A DNA stretch of 64,000 nt from Pterois miles (taxonomy: Eukaryota; Chordata; Actinopteri; Perciformes; Scorpaenidae), in assembly GCA_947000775.1 (NCBI GenBank), contig CAMQGK010000634.1, forward strand, positions 18,930,501 through 18,994,500. Reading direction: 5' to 3'. How positions within the stretch are numbered: position 1 is the first letter of the stretch; every line of letters starts with the position of its first letter. The translations under genes were made by a program, and so were the position numbers. The notes below the pieces were generated by a model. It did no database searches and was not told where the DNA came from. It was given only the letters and a program-made list of their open reading frames with translations. Positions 1 to 13,308 of this stretch are shown here, piece after piece.

Positions 1-1897
1 AGGAGGATTAGAGTAGACTAGATTAATAGAAAAAATATTTAAATTAAGTTAAATGAAAATTGTTATGCATGTAAATTAGGTTTCAATTTTTAAAAAATTC
101 AATACAAATAAATGTATATGTTAAATTAAGTCATATTACAAATTTTAATGAATTAAATGGAATTTTAAAAAGTTAAATTAAATTGAGTATTTTTTAAATT
201 AAGGTTTTAATTAAATTAAAATAACCCAAAATAAAAATAGAGCATATTTAATCAAATTTATAATTAAATTAATTAACAATTTATTAAACTAACATTTTAA
301 TTACATTTTTAATTAAATGGCCAAGAAATCAGCTTTATTTATTTCATTTGGTAATTATTTACTGTACACTTAATGAACTGTCAAACAAATGTGGATCTGT
401 AAATTGCATTTTAGGTATTAGAAATAACCTCACAGCAAACTGCCTTATTCCTGTGTCAAAGTAGTAAAGAGTCTGCAAACTGCCATCTGGTGTCTGGATT
501 TGTTGTTTAAGTGCTGATTTTATCATCAAAATGTGCTTTTAAAGGTTTGTTATTATTATATTTTTGTATTGTACTATTATATTCTAGTATACTGTAAAAC
601 TGGCCAAAAGCTTCTGTTGAAAATGTAAATGTCACAGCATGTGGAGGGCAGTCTGATTACTCTGTGACTTCTAATAAAATCCCTGATCTGTACTCGTCCA
701 CAAAAAGGAGAAGGTGAGTTTAAGAGTTGAGCCTGGCTGAAGGAGTTCTTAAATATTTAAAAAGGTTATTGATGGTGCTAGCTAACCACCTGCTAAGAGG
801 ATAAGCAGGCCTTGGTGCTACAGCATTACAGAATCCACTGCAGACCAAATCAAGCCATCCGTTAACAGGTTCCAACAGATACTGCGCAGTAAGAGCAGGG
901 TGACACAAATACAAATCTTAAATACATGCTTGTGTCTGTTGTGAAGCAGATTTCATGAAGTAAAGGTCAACTAAACCTGGTAGGGTCCATGTCAAAATGT
1001 ACTCCTACTCTCGTCTGTTGCAAATAGAGACATTCAAACTTTCGTTTTAATCTGAGCTTGGGAAGAATTCAAGACACCCAAGTCTAAGTTAAAACATACT
1101 TATTCAATGCCCTCATATTAAGTCATATTTCATACAGTAAATGGTGCTGACAGTGACACCAAAGGCACAGTCAAATCATGGTCAAAAATCTTTATCTTTA
1201 AGCTTTAATTGTATGTTTTCTCAATTATAGCTTGTGCAAAGATGTGGCAAAATAAACCTAAAAACTAAAGGATTTGCATTAAGGGAACGAGTTAGAGTTG
1301 TCCGTTATTTATAAATATTTTAATTCCAGGTTGAATTCAAATGAAAAGGCTCATCTTTATCAAGTGATTGAACTTGCAAATATGGTTCTTTGAACTGAGT
1401 TGAACAAGATTAAATGTGATCATTTATAATGTCACAAAGTAAAAGTGCTGCATCTGTTTCTTTCTTAAGTAGCTCAGCATCAGAGCTGCTATCATGACAC
1501 AGCACTATATCCATTACCCAGCATTAAAACAGACTGATTTTTAACCATAAATAAATGTCACCAAGACAGAAGCATTCTGAACAAAGTTCTTACTGCGTAC
1601 AGTTGTTTTATAGTACATTAGTACAGGTCCTTAAATAGAGATTGCCTTAGTAAGTGCTTGAAAATGCATTAAGGTTGCTGATTTAAATATAAGCTTGCTT
1701 ACAGATATTCAAAGTAATAACTGTGCTTGTAATGTGATGGGTCAAACCTGTATAAAGCCACACACCACTGTTCTAAAAAACATACAGCTTATAAGCACCA
1801 TGAATCACAGTCAGCTTCATATGGCATGTCTGTCCATTACACCGGTGAAATAATCTCAAGTCACATGTACCTGTCAGCATAATTATAATGAACTTAC
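1..1897. other. nbas intron 3 (partial) with AT-rich low-complexity start
   Basis: This is intronic sequence of the minus-strand nbas gene, left of its third coding exon. Positions 1-330 are an A/T-rich degenerate array of ATTAA-like words. I could not place a fourth nbas exon with confidence in the remainder (see the rejected item near 835-890). Confidence 0.5.
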
Positions 1898-3257
1898 CTG
1901 TACCACAAGTGGTGCAAGATTAAGCGGAATGGCCCTGTAAGAAATATATCACATTTAGTATGCTTACCAATGGAACTATCACATAAGGATGCGATAATGA
2001 CATATTTTATACATCATCATTTGTCACATCCTAAATCACAATCTGAAGCTGCAGTCAAGGACATAATAGGACCTGAAAATCAGTCTCTTTATCTTTAATC
2101 CAGGCAAAGGACGCCTAACTTTATAAAACTGTAATACTTTCCAGGACCAATGGTCATGTTCATCAATGGTTCTGGCACCTCCTGCTGTAGAATTTGGGAA
2201 AAATCAGTTTTCTGAGAAGACACTCACTATCACTACACTATCACTCACTATCATAACAGTCATGCAAATGTAATCTTGACCAAGCAAACTTTCATGTCTG
2301 ATATATCATGTATTATATAATCAAATATCTTGCATCCTGAGCGGTCTGTGGTAGGATGCCTATAAGTATGTATCCTTTCTTTATTTCAGATTGGGGTAGA
2401 CATACAGATGTTGTCTATCCTGCAAACATACAGAATAAACTACAGTGACTCCAACAGAATTGCTAGCCTACTTTCCAGCAACTGTAAACGCTGCTTGGTA
2501 TCAATCCTACACTGTAACAAACTTCACCAGGACATATATAAAGGTTGAAATGTTGCATAATGGGTGAACACACACGTTTCGGAAAAAGTCATGTTCACGG
2601 CCAGGTGCTGAAGTAAAGTGCCCCCTTTCGACAGAGTACCACAACTAGGCAACAACAAAATACTTCCCTCACTAACCTAAACTTACCTGTCACTGCTTTT
2701 GCAATAAGTGAGGTGTTGTGCTCCTTGCTGCCTCGCAACTGCAAATGTAAGAAAGAGACAGGTGAGCTTATCAGTTGTGTCTGGGTTGTCACTTATTATT
2801 TGTTAACTTTGATTCAGGTATGACAGTGCCAAAGTTAGTCCAACAACCACATACCTTTTGGGCAAATGGCTAGCTAGCTAAATGGAGCAAAATTGAGTGT
2901 CGCCTTATACACGGAACTTAACAGCTCAATGTGCAAGTAACTATGATGACAAATGAACACTACATATAGTCATATATATGTCAACGTGAAATGAGAATTT
3001 GAAGATTTAGCCAGCTAGCAGTGTGTGTATGCTACGTGGCTTTGAGCGGCTGACACCATGCAACTGATTAGAGTTGACTTTCGAGGGCCATTTTTATTAA
3101 TAAATGTTCAACAAAAGACCCACACACTAAACTGAAAACGAGAAAAAATGGAAGTCTGACTAACCTGAGTGTCCGTCTCTGGTGGCCATTCAGTAATGAC
3201 AAGTAAATCGTATAAAATATTTTCATCTTCGCCTTCAATCAGGCTTTCTTCGGCCAT
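1898..3257 (-). CDS. nbas: NBAS subunit of the NRZ tethering complex, first three coding exons (partial, continues left)
   Basis: NBAS is a large cytoplasmic/ER protein. It acts in the NRZ complex for Golgi-to-ER retrograde transport and has a separate role in nonsense-mediated mRNA decay. Three coding exons are visible on the minus strand: 3165-3257, 2687-2738 and 1898-1934, with splice phases 0, 1 and 2. Exon 1 starts at the ATG ending at 3257 and encodes 31 residues including the conserved stretch ILYDLLVITEWPPET. It ends at a GTTAGT donor. Exon 2 (LRGSKEHNTSLIAKAVT) has a TTTGCAG acceptor and a GTAAGT donor. Exon 3 encodes a short segment ending in LWYS, matching the mammalian IWYS position, and also ends at GTAAGT. 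These residues lie upstream of the beta-propeller domain, which is not in the window. Identification rests on family knowledge of the NBAS N-terminus. The exon 1 and exon 2 matches are strong, and exon 3 is shorter but in the correct phase. Confidence 0.9.
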
Positions 3258-3576
3258 GTTTACTTAGTGCTGTCAAAAGTCTACGGCAAGCAGCACCGGA
3301 CAAAATATATCGGAGAACCGCGTTTGGAAAATGTAGCTAACCGCTCACGAGAAACAATTTTCATACTTCACTTTGCCTAACATGATATGAAAATACATAG
3401 AAATTTATGCTTCTATCGCTCGCCCCACAAATGATAAATTTTGCGATGTATTCACCGTATTATTCAAACTAGTTCATTAACCGGAACTGACATAAGGTTG
3501 CTACATGTTGCACCGACCCGAAAATCCTGAACACGCTATCTCTCCATCCGGTTAAACTGCAGTCGTAGCAGCAGTA
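3258..3576. promoter_or_regulatory. Shared bidirectional promoter region of nbas and ddx1
   Basis: Only 319 bp separate the divergent start codons of nbas (minus, 3257) and ddx1 (plus, 3577), so both 5' UTRs and core promoters must lie here or overlap. No TATA box is apparent near either start. An ACCGGAAC word at about 3480 fits an ETS/GABP-type site, a motif common in housekeeping bidirectional promoters. Further CCGG words occur near 3296 and 3548. The presence of an ETS site is a motif reading, not proof of binding. Confidence 0.7.
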
Positions 3577-6500
3577 ATGGCAGCGTTTTCTGGTAAGGAT
3601 TTATAAATTTCATAATATTAACGTCGCATTCGTATTTTACTTCAACACCAAACGCCTTGTAAATGATACGTGAGCGTGCTGGATTATTAAATATGTATTT
3701 TGTTCAACAGAAATGGGCGTTATGCCTGAAATTGCGCAGGCTGTGGAGGAGCTGGACTGGCTGTAAGTTGCTCTTCAAACCTCAGGCCGGACTGCTTTAT
3801 TAGCAATGTTGTTAAATCATGCCTTTATTGTGATATCTGTCCGTATTGGGGTTACCTGTAAGCAGCTGACACTGCTCTGATGTATTGCAATTATTGCATT
3901 TCAGGCTACCTACTGACATCCAGGCAGAGTCTATTCCCCTTATTCTTGGTGGAGGAGATGTACTTATGGTACGTTTACCTCTTTGTTTATGCTTGTCTCA
4001 GGCACAAAAATTTTGCACAGTAAGAATTATATCTCATGTTGTTATTTTTTTTTTTTTAAGGCAGCAGAAACTGGTAGCGGTAAAACAGGAGTAAGTACTT
4101 GACAGCCACTCAGTTTTAAAATGCAACTTTAACTCTGCAGTTTGCATTTAAACAAATCATGCCAAGAAGTAACATACAAAAGCTCAAATATAATACTTGG
4201 CATCCTCAGGCCTTCAGTATCCCGGTGATCCAGATAGTGTACGAGACCCTGAAGGATCAGCAGGAGGGCAAGAGGGGCAGAGCTTCCATCAAGACCGGAG
4301 GAGCTAGTGAGACCACTTTGATATTAGTGACTCATTTGGTTGCAGTCTTTGTGTTCAATATGTCCGCTAAAACATGTTTATAACATTGTACAGAACTATC
4401 TGATCTAATAGACCCAGTCAGGTCAGTATAATAATAAAAACAAGTATGAAAGCAATAGTTTGTGCTCTGCATATCTTTAACCTGCTGTTTATTTGTTCTG
4501 GCTCAGTTTTCAACAGCTGGCAGATGAATCCTTATGACCGCAGTACAGCCTTTGGTAAGAGAAGAAAAATAAGCATATAATGCTGCGATCCAGCTTTGTT
4601 GCCTCTCCTCATTGTCACTTTCTGTTTCTTACCTGTACAGCAATTGGTCCGGATGGACTGTGCTGCCAGAGCAGGGAGTTTAAAGAGTGGCATGGCTGTC
4701 GCTCTACAAAAGGGGTCACCAAAGGTGTGTAATGTACGCAAGTATTTTAAAACAAGAAGGATTTCAAGACAACATCCATGCATTTCACAGGAACCAATAT
4801 TTCTTTGATAGACTTGTAATAAAAAGAAATAATTTACTTCTTTGCAACCTGTCCCAATCCACGTCTCTCTGTGTCCAGGGAAATACTACTATGAGGTGAC
4901 CTGCCATGACCAGGGTCTTTGTCGCATTGGCTGGTCCACCAGTCAGGCAGCCCTGGACTTGGGTATACTCATATATGCTTCATAATCTTCATGCTGTAGA
5001 ACATGCAGCAGCTAAAATGAACTGTTTAAGTAGAAGAAGTGATTCAGTCCTGAACTCTTTATTTCTTTTCAGGAACTGATAAGTATGGTTTTGGTTTTGG
5101 TGGGACTGGAAAGAAATCCAACAACAAGCAGTTTGACAGCTACGGAGAGGTAACAATTAATGAATGAATGAATGAATGAATGAATATTTAGACATGTAAA
5201 CAGTAGTGAAGATAAATTTCAAACATGTTATATCTTTGTTATCTTGCCTCTTTTAAGGAGTTTACCATGCATGACACTATTGGATGCTACTTGGACCTAG
5301 ACAAAGGCCAGATTTTCTTCTCTAAAAATGGTACTGTGTCAGTCGTTATCATTATCATGATTACTGTATGTACAACATCTGGTTCAATGTTAAATAGCAA
5401 AGTTACTTATGTTTGTCATTTTGCCCCCGTCTCTCTGTTTTCTGCTTCCAGGTAATGACCTGGGTTTGGCTTTTGAGATCCCTCAACATGTGAAGAATCA
5501 GCCCTTCTTTGCCTCCTGTGTGCTCAAGGTATCACATCAAAATAATGATACAAAACAAACCAACGGGTGCCTGATATGCATCATACAAATAGCTGTTTTC
5601 CTTATCCTTGCGCCAGAATGCCGAGCTGAAGTTCAACTTTGGTGGAGAAGACTTTAAACATGCTCCCAAGAGTGGCTTTGTTGCTCTGGACCAGGCACCA
5701 GAGGGCCACGCAGTCAAATCTTCGCAGACAGGTGTGTGGATGCAACTTCATGTCAGGTGCAGCAAGAAAAATATACCAAATGTGATTGTGAGATAGATAT
5801 AACACACTTATATAGAACAAGAGATAATTTGATGTTTGGACCCCATAACGCATTAGTTCTTTTCACAATAAAAGCCTTCTTTTGCGAGGACTTTTCTAAA
5901 ACAAGGTACCAGAGTTGCATTTATAGCACTGCTGATGCACCCATGAATTCATCACCACTGACACAATTAAGGTTGTAAGGATCCATTGATCTGGATCGAT
6001 ATGTTGATCAACAGTCCAATATCATCAATGCAAAGTGAAAACATCAATGTATATCATTCTCTTTAAGATATGACATATATTTTGAAATTCCCATGGCACA
6101 TCTATGTCACCATTTCTGTCCAAGTGCACCTCCATCCTACAGAGCCTAGTAATAAAATTGTCAAATCATATTTTAATCACTTTTTGAGAGTTGACATATT
6201 TGATATATTAAACTGGCATATGATATTGTGTCATATTGATTGCAGGCCCTTAAATTAAATCAAGTCGAAAACATTTTGAGGCAGACTTTGTGGTATCAGC
6301 AAATATTGTATAATTTTCCAAAAATTGATATAATATCTTGTTGTGATTTACGCCCCTAAAGACAATGTCGGTGGTATATTGCAATGTTAAATATCTCTCT
6401 TTGCTCTCTCTTTGTGCAGGCAGTGCCAAAGTGAGTCAGACTAAAGTATCATCCAACGCACCTAAAGCCCTGATCATAGAGCCATCTAAAGAACTGGCCG

Positions 6501-9500
6501 AACAAACCCTCAACAATGTCAAGCAATGTGGGAAATATGTGGATAACCCCAAGCTCAGGTATGGCTATAAAGAGCTGGTATCAACATTGGTGGGCGGGAA
6601 TATTGCAAAGCCATGAACTGTGCAGAAAATGGATGTGTAGGTACTTTTGAACATACTGAGATACATATCAAAATGATTCCTGCAGGATATTTAGAACAGT
6701 GTTATACTTCAGTCATTGCATGCTGCATTTGCCTGCATTTTAGAGTATAAATATAATTCTTGTTTTGTGCCTGCAGATGGAGCCAGTGCTTTATTTTTTA
6801 ATGTTGACTTACAGTGTGCGATACAGTAATTCGTTGATGTGTTGCTACAGGAACCTGCTGGTGATTGGTGGTGTGGCTGCCAAAGACCAGCTGGCTGCTC
6901 TGGAACAGGGGGTACATGACATATACTGTCTCCAAACAAACATTTAATTGAGTTTACCATTAAACACAGAGTTGAAACAGTTTCTAACAAAGATATTTTT
7001 GCCTTTCCCCCCCATTTTCTGCTTTTTTTTATGCCATCTTATAATTAGATTGACATTGTGGTGGGAACACCCGGCAGACTGGACGACCTTATTTCGACGG
7101 GGAAGCTCAGTCTCTCCCAAGTCCGCTTTCTTGTCTTGGATGAGTGTGTATGTACAACACGTCTAGAGTATTTCCTGTTACAAGTGTTGAATTTTCACAG
7201 CCTATAAAGTACAAATACAACTTTTTAATGGTTATTTCACACAGCATAATAATTTGTCTATGTCCTCTGTGTCCCTCAGGACGGCCTACTGTCCGCAGGC
7301 TATACCGACTTTATCAACAGGATTCATAACCAGATCCCTCAGGTGACTTCTGATGGCAAGAGACTGCAGGTAACACTTGAGATAAAATGTGTGTGTGACA
7401 ATAAATATTTCAGTGATGAAAACTTAAGACCACTTTTAACAGTATTTGTGGGCACAAAACAACACACTTCGATGAAAAGATGTTATTGTCGTCAGATGGG
7501 GGTCTAAATGAACTATGTCAGTCACTATGTCAATGTGCATCAGTTGCTGTCTTCTCTTCCAGGTGATTGTTTGTTCAGCCACACTGCATTCGTTTGATGT
7601 AAAGAAGCTGTCTGAGCGTATCATGCACTTTCCCACCTGGGTGGACCTGAAGGGGGAGGACTCTGTTCCTGAGAGTGTCCACCATGTGGTAGTGCCTGTC
7701 AATCCAAAGAGCGATCGCCTCTGGGAGCGCCTCGGCAAGAACCACATCCGGGTGAGTCCCTCATGTTGGCCCAAAGACACACATCTTAGTGACATTGTTT
7801 GAGTAATTAGGGATTATGCAGCAGGGATTATCTTATTGACACATTGTGGAGGATTCAACACATCAAGCTTGAATGTAATTTCCCTGTCTATGTGTTGAAA
7901 AAGTTTTATCTCTGTTGATCTGTTTTGGATAGACTGATGAAGTCCATGCCAAAGATAACACCAGACCAGGAGCCAATTCTGCAGGTAAGAGCAGATAAGC
8001 AACACAGTTTGGACCATTTGATTTTATCCCTCCAATTTGACATTTTAAACCCACAGACTGCATATAGGAAGTGGACATAGTCACCTTGACGTCACCCATT
8101 GGTGGTTAGTGGACTGCTTTTCCTCGAGTTTGGCATTTTGCCCATGGCGTCCTGTTTTTTGGCCATCATCTTGTTTTTTTCACAACCAAAAGTGACACGA
8201 GAGAGTGGAGCTGAGTACAACCAAACACTGAATAAGACATTTTTATGAGACCTAAAGGTTATAATTAACTTTCAGGAACTGAAAATGCATTGAAAGGGTT
8301 ACAGTTCTAAGAGGAAAACACAGACAGTACCCAGACCGGACAACACCGTGGTAGCGACCTGTCAATCACAAGGTAACCACGCCCTCAAGCATCCCCTGCT
8401 TTATGGTCTATTTGACTCTAAACAGGACCATAATTTACTAAATGAACATTATGCTGCATTGAAGAAAACATGAAACTAGTGACTGAGACCGTAACTCATG
8501 TTTTCAATGTTTACTGTGGTAATAAATCATGTGAGAAGTAGGCTCATTTTCTCATAGATTTCTCTACAATCAGACTTCTTTTTGCAACCAAAGAAGAATG
8601 CAAGTTTAATGCACTTCTGCATTGACCTCCTTTTTCAGACCCACTGGTTTAATCTAATCTTTGAGGGACATCTCCTATCAATGTGCATCACATAAACAAC
8701 CACACAGATATTATGTTGTCATTTCCTTCTATGAGTAGTCACGATTAAAAACAAAAATGTGCATGTATGTGTGTTTTTAGAAATGTGGTCGGAAGCCATC
8801 AAGGTGCTAAAGGGCGAGTACACAGTGAGGGCCATCAAGGAGCACAAGATGGACCAGGCCATAATCTTTTGTCGCACCAAGATTGACTGTGACAACATGG
8901 AGCAGTACTTCATTCAGCAAGGAGGAGGTAGGAGGCGTTAGTACCACTGAGATTTTATATCCCGTTGCATACACACACTTGTAAAAGAATGACAACATAA
9001 TCTATGTTTGACTTTATTTTTTCCATTATAAATGGAGAATCCACCTTCAATATTGATCTCTCACCTTTAGGTCCAGACAGTAAAGGCCACCAGCTTTCTT
9101 GCGTCTGTCTCCATGGTGATCGTAAGCCCAATGAGCGGAAAACTAACTTAGAGCGTTTCAAGGTAAAAGAACAGCAACTTATTTATTCCCTTTTACAAAC
9201 TACAACAGATCTGTAGGTATTTGAAGATCTTCTTGTGTTCTCAGAGAAAAGAAGTGAGGCTCTTGATCTGCACAGACGTAGCCGCCAGAGGAATTGATGT
9301 CCACGGAGTTCCTTATGGTAAATATATTTGTGTTTGATTCCTACATGGCTTTTCAAATGCTGATTATATACAGTGTTCATTACCAAGGAATACTTTGCTG
9401 TATTTTGCGTATACACAAGTCCACTCTCTTCATGTCTTTTTCCTCAGTGATTAACGTCACCCTGCCAGATGAGAAGCAGAACTATGTCCATCGTATCGGC

Positions 9501-11270
9501 AGAGTTGGGAGAGCCGAGAGGTAAGCGCCAGTATTCTTAAAAACAACAGTGTGTTATGGCTGAGGAAGTTATTTTTATCTTGTATTACCATATGATTTGG
9601 TTTGTAAAGTCACATTCATATATCAAATTCATCTTCACTGCAAGCTGAAACTTTCACATATTATCCCTTAAAATGTCTCATCATTATATGATTCAACTGG
9701 AAGACAATAAATTTGAATATTGATTTAGTGGCCCACACAGTTAAAATCATCTCATTTCCTTTTAATTTGCAGAATGGGACTGGCCATCTCCTTGGTTGCT
9801 ATGGAGAAGGAGAAGGTAGGGTTGGATTATAGAAATATGCTGAGAGTTCATTTTGATTACGCAGAGTTTAAAAAAAAAAAATAGATCACATTGAAATTTT
9901 CAACATGTGCAGGTGTGGTACCATGTTTGTCCGAACCGAGGCAGAGGCTGCTACAACACCCGACTGAAGGAGGACGGAGGTTGCACCATCTGGTACAATG
10001 AGAAAGAGGTGAACAAAGACACACACACAAGCTTGATCAAGCTGAGGCAGCGAGTAAAACCTTGCTATCTGAAATACGACTAATTCAGTGGAGGGCCGTT
10101 TAAGTGATTTGATAGGAAACGGATGCATTTGTCATCCTGGCAGAAACGGCACCCTTGGGTTTGTGTCTGATGTGAAATGTAATGCATTCATAGTGAGCAG
10201 TGCTTCATTTTGGAAGCACTAAAAGCTCAAACACACACTTTTGTCCCTGTCGCACAATATGACGTAATTCTGCACCACCCGTCGTAGACTCTAATTTCCC
10301 CTTTCTCCCAACCACAGCTCCTGGCAGATATTGAGGAGCATCTAAAGTGTACCATCACCCAGTGTGAGCCAGACATCAAAGTACCTGTGGATGATTTCGA
10401 TGGGAAGGTCACCTATGGTCAGCGCAGGGCATTGGGAGGTATGTATGTTATGACAGTGTACAAGCATGTTGAACATTTTTAGCCACACTGGTAACACGGC
10501 TTTTAGCACTTCTGCTTCTCTTGTCTGGAAGTCAATGGGTTTTTTTGAATGTTTTTTTAGTTGGATGCCTGAAATAAGGCCTGTGGTTGACACAAGGTTT
10601 AATGTTTTGTTCTACGACATTATATACATCATAAAATATCCCCACTTGTGCATTTTGAAGCCTTTATATGTCTTTAAAAAGGCTGTTGCTAACAAGTGAC
10701 TAAATCATCCGCCATTTGAGCCTTGTTGCACATACTCACGCTCATGCAACCATGTTCCTTTATAGTCTAAAGTTAGCTTTTTACTTTTGCCGGTTGTATT
10801 TAGACTTTAAAAATCATAAAAGTGGTGTTCATTTCTGAAGATTCTCTTGCTAAACAAATATGGTAAGTATCATAAACGGTTGTTTATTCTCTGCATTATT
10901 CCAAAACTCAATGGAAAAATCCCATTGGCTTTTTGTTGAGGGAACCCAGGGTGATGCTAACTTCCTGGTTGGCCCATAAAAATATGTCATCCCTGGAGCA
11001 CTGTACAGTAACTTAACATTTCAGTACACATTTTTGTCTGCAATTATTGCATGGGTAGGCTGGTAACTTGGCTGAGAAACGCATTACATTTGCTGCTTTT
11101 ATGTTGAGCTTGACCAGCAATGCCGTTGCTCTTGCCTAGGTGGTAACTACAAGGGTCACGTGGATGTTCTGGCCCCGACGGTTCAGGAGCTGGCAAATCT
11201 CGAGAGAGAAGCTCAATCTTCCTTCCTCCACCTGGGATACATGCCAAACCAGCTTTTCAGAGCTTTCTGA
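3577..11270 (+). CDS. ddx1: ATP-dependent RNA helicase DDX1 (complete, 26 coding exons)
   Basis: DDX1 is a DEAD-box RNA helicase with a SPRY insertion. It works in the tRNA-ligase complex, 3'-end processing and RNA clearance at DNA breaks. Exons: 3577-3592, 3711-3762, 3905-3968, 4061-4090, 4210-4306, 4507-4554, 4641-4724, 4879-4962, 5073-5149, 5258-5330, 5452-5528, 5617-5731, 6420-6558, 6851-6911, 7049-7147, 7280-7369, 7563-7751, 7933-7984, 8781-8927, 9071-9162, 9245-9317, 9448-9520, 9773-9815, 9913-10008, 10318-10438, 11140-11270. All use GT-AG and sum to 2,223 nt, i.e. 740 residues, the human length. Visible motifs: Q-motif region LPTDIQ (about 24), Walker [11 protein letters not shown] (45-54), SPRY domain (about 85-270), [10 protein letters not shown] (293-302), TPGRL (346-350), SAT (407-409), HRIGRVGR (601-608). 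Motif II reads DECD at 370-373 instead of the usual DEAD. The chosen start encodes [19 protein letters not shown], as expected for the family. Confidence 0.97.
8050..8650. repeat. Teleost interspersed repeat inside ddx1 intron 18
   Basis: The stretch begins with a GACTGCATATAGG-like word and contains GACGTCACCCATTGG and GACCTGTCAATCACAAGG. It ends near TTTTTCAGACCCACTGG. This order of words is a very common non-coding interspersed repeat in percomorph genomes. It explains why intron 18 (7985-8780) is longer than the neighbouring introns. I cannot name its class with certainty. Confidence 0.6.
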
Positions 11271-11583
11271 ACACACCTCCAACTAGCACAACACTGCAGG
11301 CTGCACATACAGCCACAATCAAGAAAAATGGAACATTTCTATGTTGCACCAAGAGGAGACACAGTCTTACGCAACCCATGGGTTTTTTTTTTAACACCCA
11401 GACATAAACATACAAACAAAACTTGTACATGAAATCTAATGCTACCACTAATGCCAACCTCATTTGATGCATTTTGTGTTTTGTTTTCAGATTGATATGG
11501 TTAAATGAAGTATTTAAGTTTCCTTATAGAGTAATTGGCTAAAACTTCACTGTATTGAAGTGGCTGGGTGTTTTCTTGTCTGA

Positions 11584-11589
11584 AATAAA
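11584..11589 (+). terminator. Likely ddx1 polyadenylation signal
   Basis: An AATAAA hexamer lies 314 bp after the ddx1 stop codon. A second, AATAAA followed by AGG, lies about 35 bp further on at about 11620. Either would give a 3' UTR of ordinary length. Confidence 0.6.
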
Positions 11590-11724
11590 CCATAATTGAC
11601 TGCTCAGTTTATTTCATTTAATAAAAGGAAGGAAATATCTGCATCAATCATGAATTGAATGACTGAGTCAAATAGTGCACTGCAAGTGATGGTTCTATCT
11701 GGACCTGTGACCAATTTCTGATAA

Positions 11725-12240
11725 ATTAAACCTGCAGTTGGCAGTATATTTTTGGCATCATTGGTCAAAAATTCCATAACAACCTTTCAGCAGCATATTG
11801 TTCAGAGAGAAAACTAGACTTCTGCACCTCCTCACCTCCCCTCCTGTGATGGGAGACTTTAGCAGGACATTTTGGAGAGAGCATGTTCCTATTGGCTTTC
11901 ATTCAACGGAAGTAGCTTCAGCCTCTGGTGAATCAAACAGTCAAACTAGGCAGCGCTATTGAAATATGGAAAAAGTCTGTTACTGTAATGCCTATATCTC
12001 ACATAAAATGTTTTCAGATACATTTTGTAGTTACTGTTTAGCTGTAATCTGAGAAAGTTTGTGACCCAGCAGCCATGTTGAGATCAGCTGAGGAAATACC
12101 AAATAAACATTCTCATTTTACAGTAACTACAAGATATTTCTGAAAATATTTGAAGTGAGACAGGTATTACAAGAACAGAAAAATGATTCATATTTGATCA
12201 GTGCTGCCTAGTTTGACCGTTTCATCGGAGTTCATGCTGC
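11725..12240. repeat. Foldback/TIR element, copy 1 of a local family
   Basis: It begins with AAACCTGCAGTTGGCAG and shares long blocks with the elements at 34540-34920, 36740-37503 and 38265-39110. Shared blocks include a TTTTTGGCAT word, CCTATTGGC, and TAGTTACTGTTTAGCTGTAA with its partner in inverse orientation. The internal palindrome, around TTACTGTTTAGCTG and CAGTAACTACAAGAT, indicates a foldback structure. This copy lies 3' of ddx1 and has lost a clear right terminus. Confidence 0.65.
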
Positions 12241-13308
12241 ATTTACATGGACACAAATAATCGGAATAAAGGCCCAATCAGATTAAACATTCATGTAAAC
12301 ACGTCAACCGGAAGATTCTGATCCGATACGGCCCAATCAGAAAGAAATTAGAGAACTCTGTATGCGCAGGCATGCCCAAAGGATTTATGTTGATTAAAAG
12401 CTCAGTGTATGTATACGCACGTCATGATGGGATCATTTTATTTAGTGTCCATGTAAACAGTGGATTTGGAATTTCCGATCAACCAAGGTTCAGATCGGAT
12501 TGGAGATATTTGCTGCATGTAAACGTGGCTAGTGATAGTTGCTCAAAGATGGCAGGCTGGTTTCATGGAAAACTGTTGCTTAAAAATAAGCAGCTGTGCC
12601 TTTGATGGTTTGTTTTAATGGATTAATGATAGCCTAGGTCAAACTGGTTGTGGAAAAACAAAGCCATTATTCATCACTGATAATCAGTTTTAGACACTTT
12701 TATTTTGAAGTGTCCGCGCTTAGCTATTCTTCACTTCCTGTGAAAGCCCTGCATCGCTCCTTCAACTGTTGAGAGATTTTAAGCCTTGAATTATACAATA
12801 AAGCATATTTTGGGAAGCAGTGCGTGGAGCTAACAAGGAAGAAGAGCGTGTCTGTGATTGTTCAGCCTACATTTGGTACGTGTACACCCATTTGTTTAGT
12901 TCTTTATCGATCATGGCGGGGAGGTGGCAGGGCTTGCGTTTTTCCCCAAAATGAGATCATGGCTGCTGGACTTTTCCCAAGACGTGTGTGTCAGAGAATC
13001 GTTGATATGTTTTCGTACATAACATGTATTCGATTTAAAGTGCAAAATTTGAGTTGTGAAGTCGCAGAGGAACCTATTTATGTTTTACCTGCTTTGTCGC
13101 TGTGCACATAGTAGTTGTTTAGTAACGTTGAAAGGTTGCCATGGTGAGGGAGAGAGAAGTTTAGCTAGCTTCACCACTATTACAGTGTGCATGCATGGCG
13201 ATGTCAGGTCTTTATTTAGGCATTCCTACCACAATACCTATCACTGCTCTACAGAGAAAACACAATGTAACATACATCCTTGGTTGAAACACATATGTTA
13301 ATGTGAAT
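12241..13308. other. Intergenic DNA without a supported gene
   Basis: A short inverted repeat built on CATGTAAACACG and CATGTAAACGTGG (about 12290-12530) suggests a degraded MITE. Open frames here are short and show no codon or domain signal that I recognise. The interval to 13308 otherwise shows nothing I can assign. Confidence 0.5.

Noticed and set aside
835..890. Possible fourth nbas exon on the minus strand (LLTDGLIW after a CGCAG acceptor)
   Set aside because: Phase and acceptor fit and LLxDGL recalls the NBAS segment LLPDGL, but the strongly conserved RLVNKQINWH that should follow is absent and no good donor lies in the right place.
12824..13301. Open frames of 95 and 81 codons downstream of ddx1
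   Set aside because: No recognisable domain, no splice context, and surrounded by degraded repeats.
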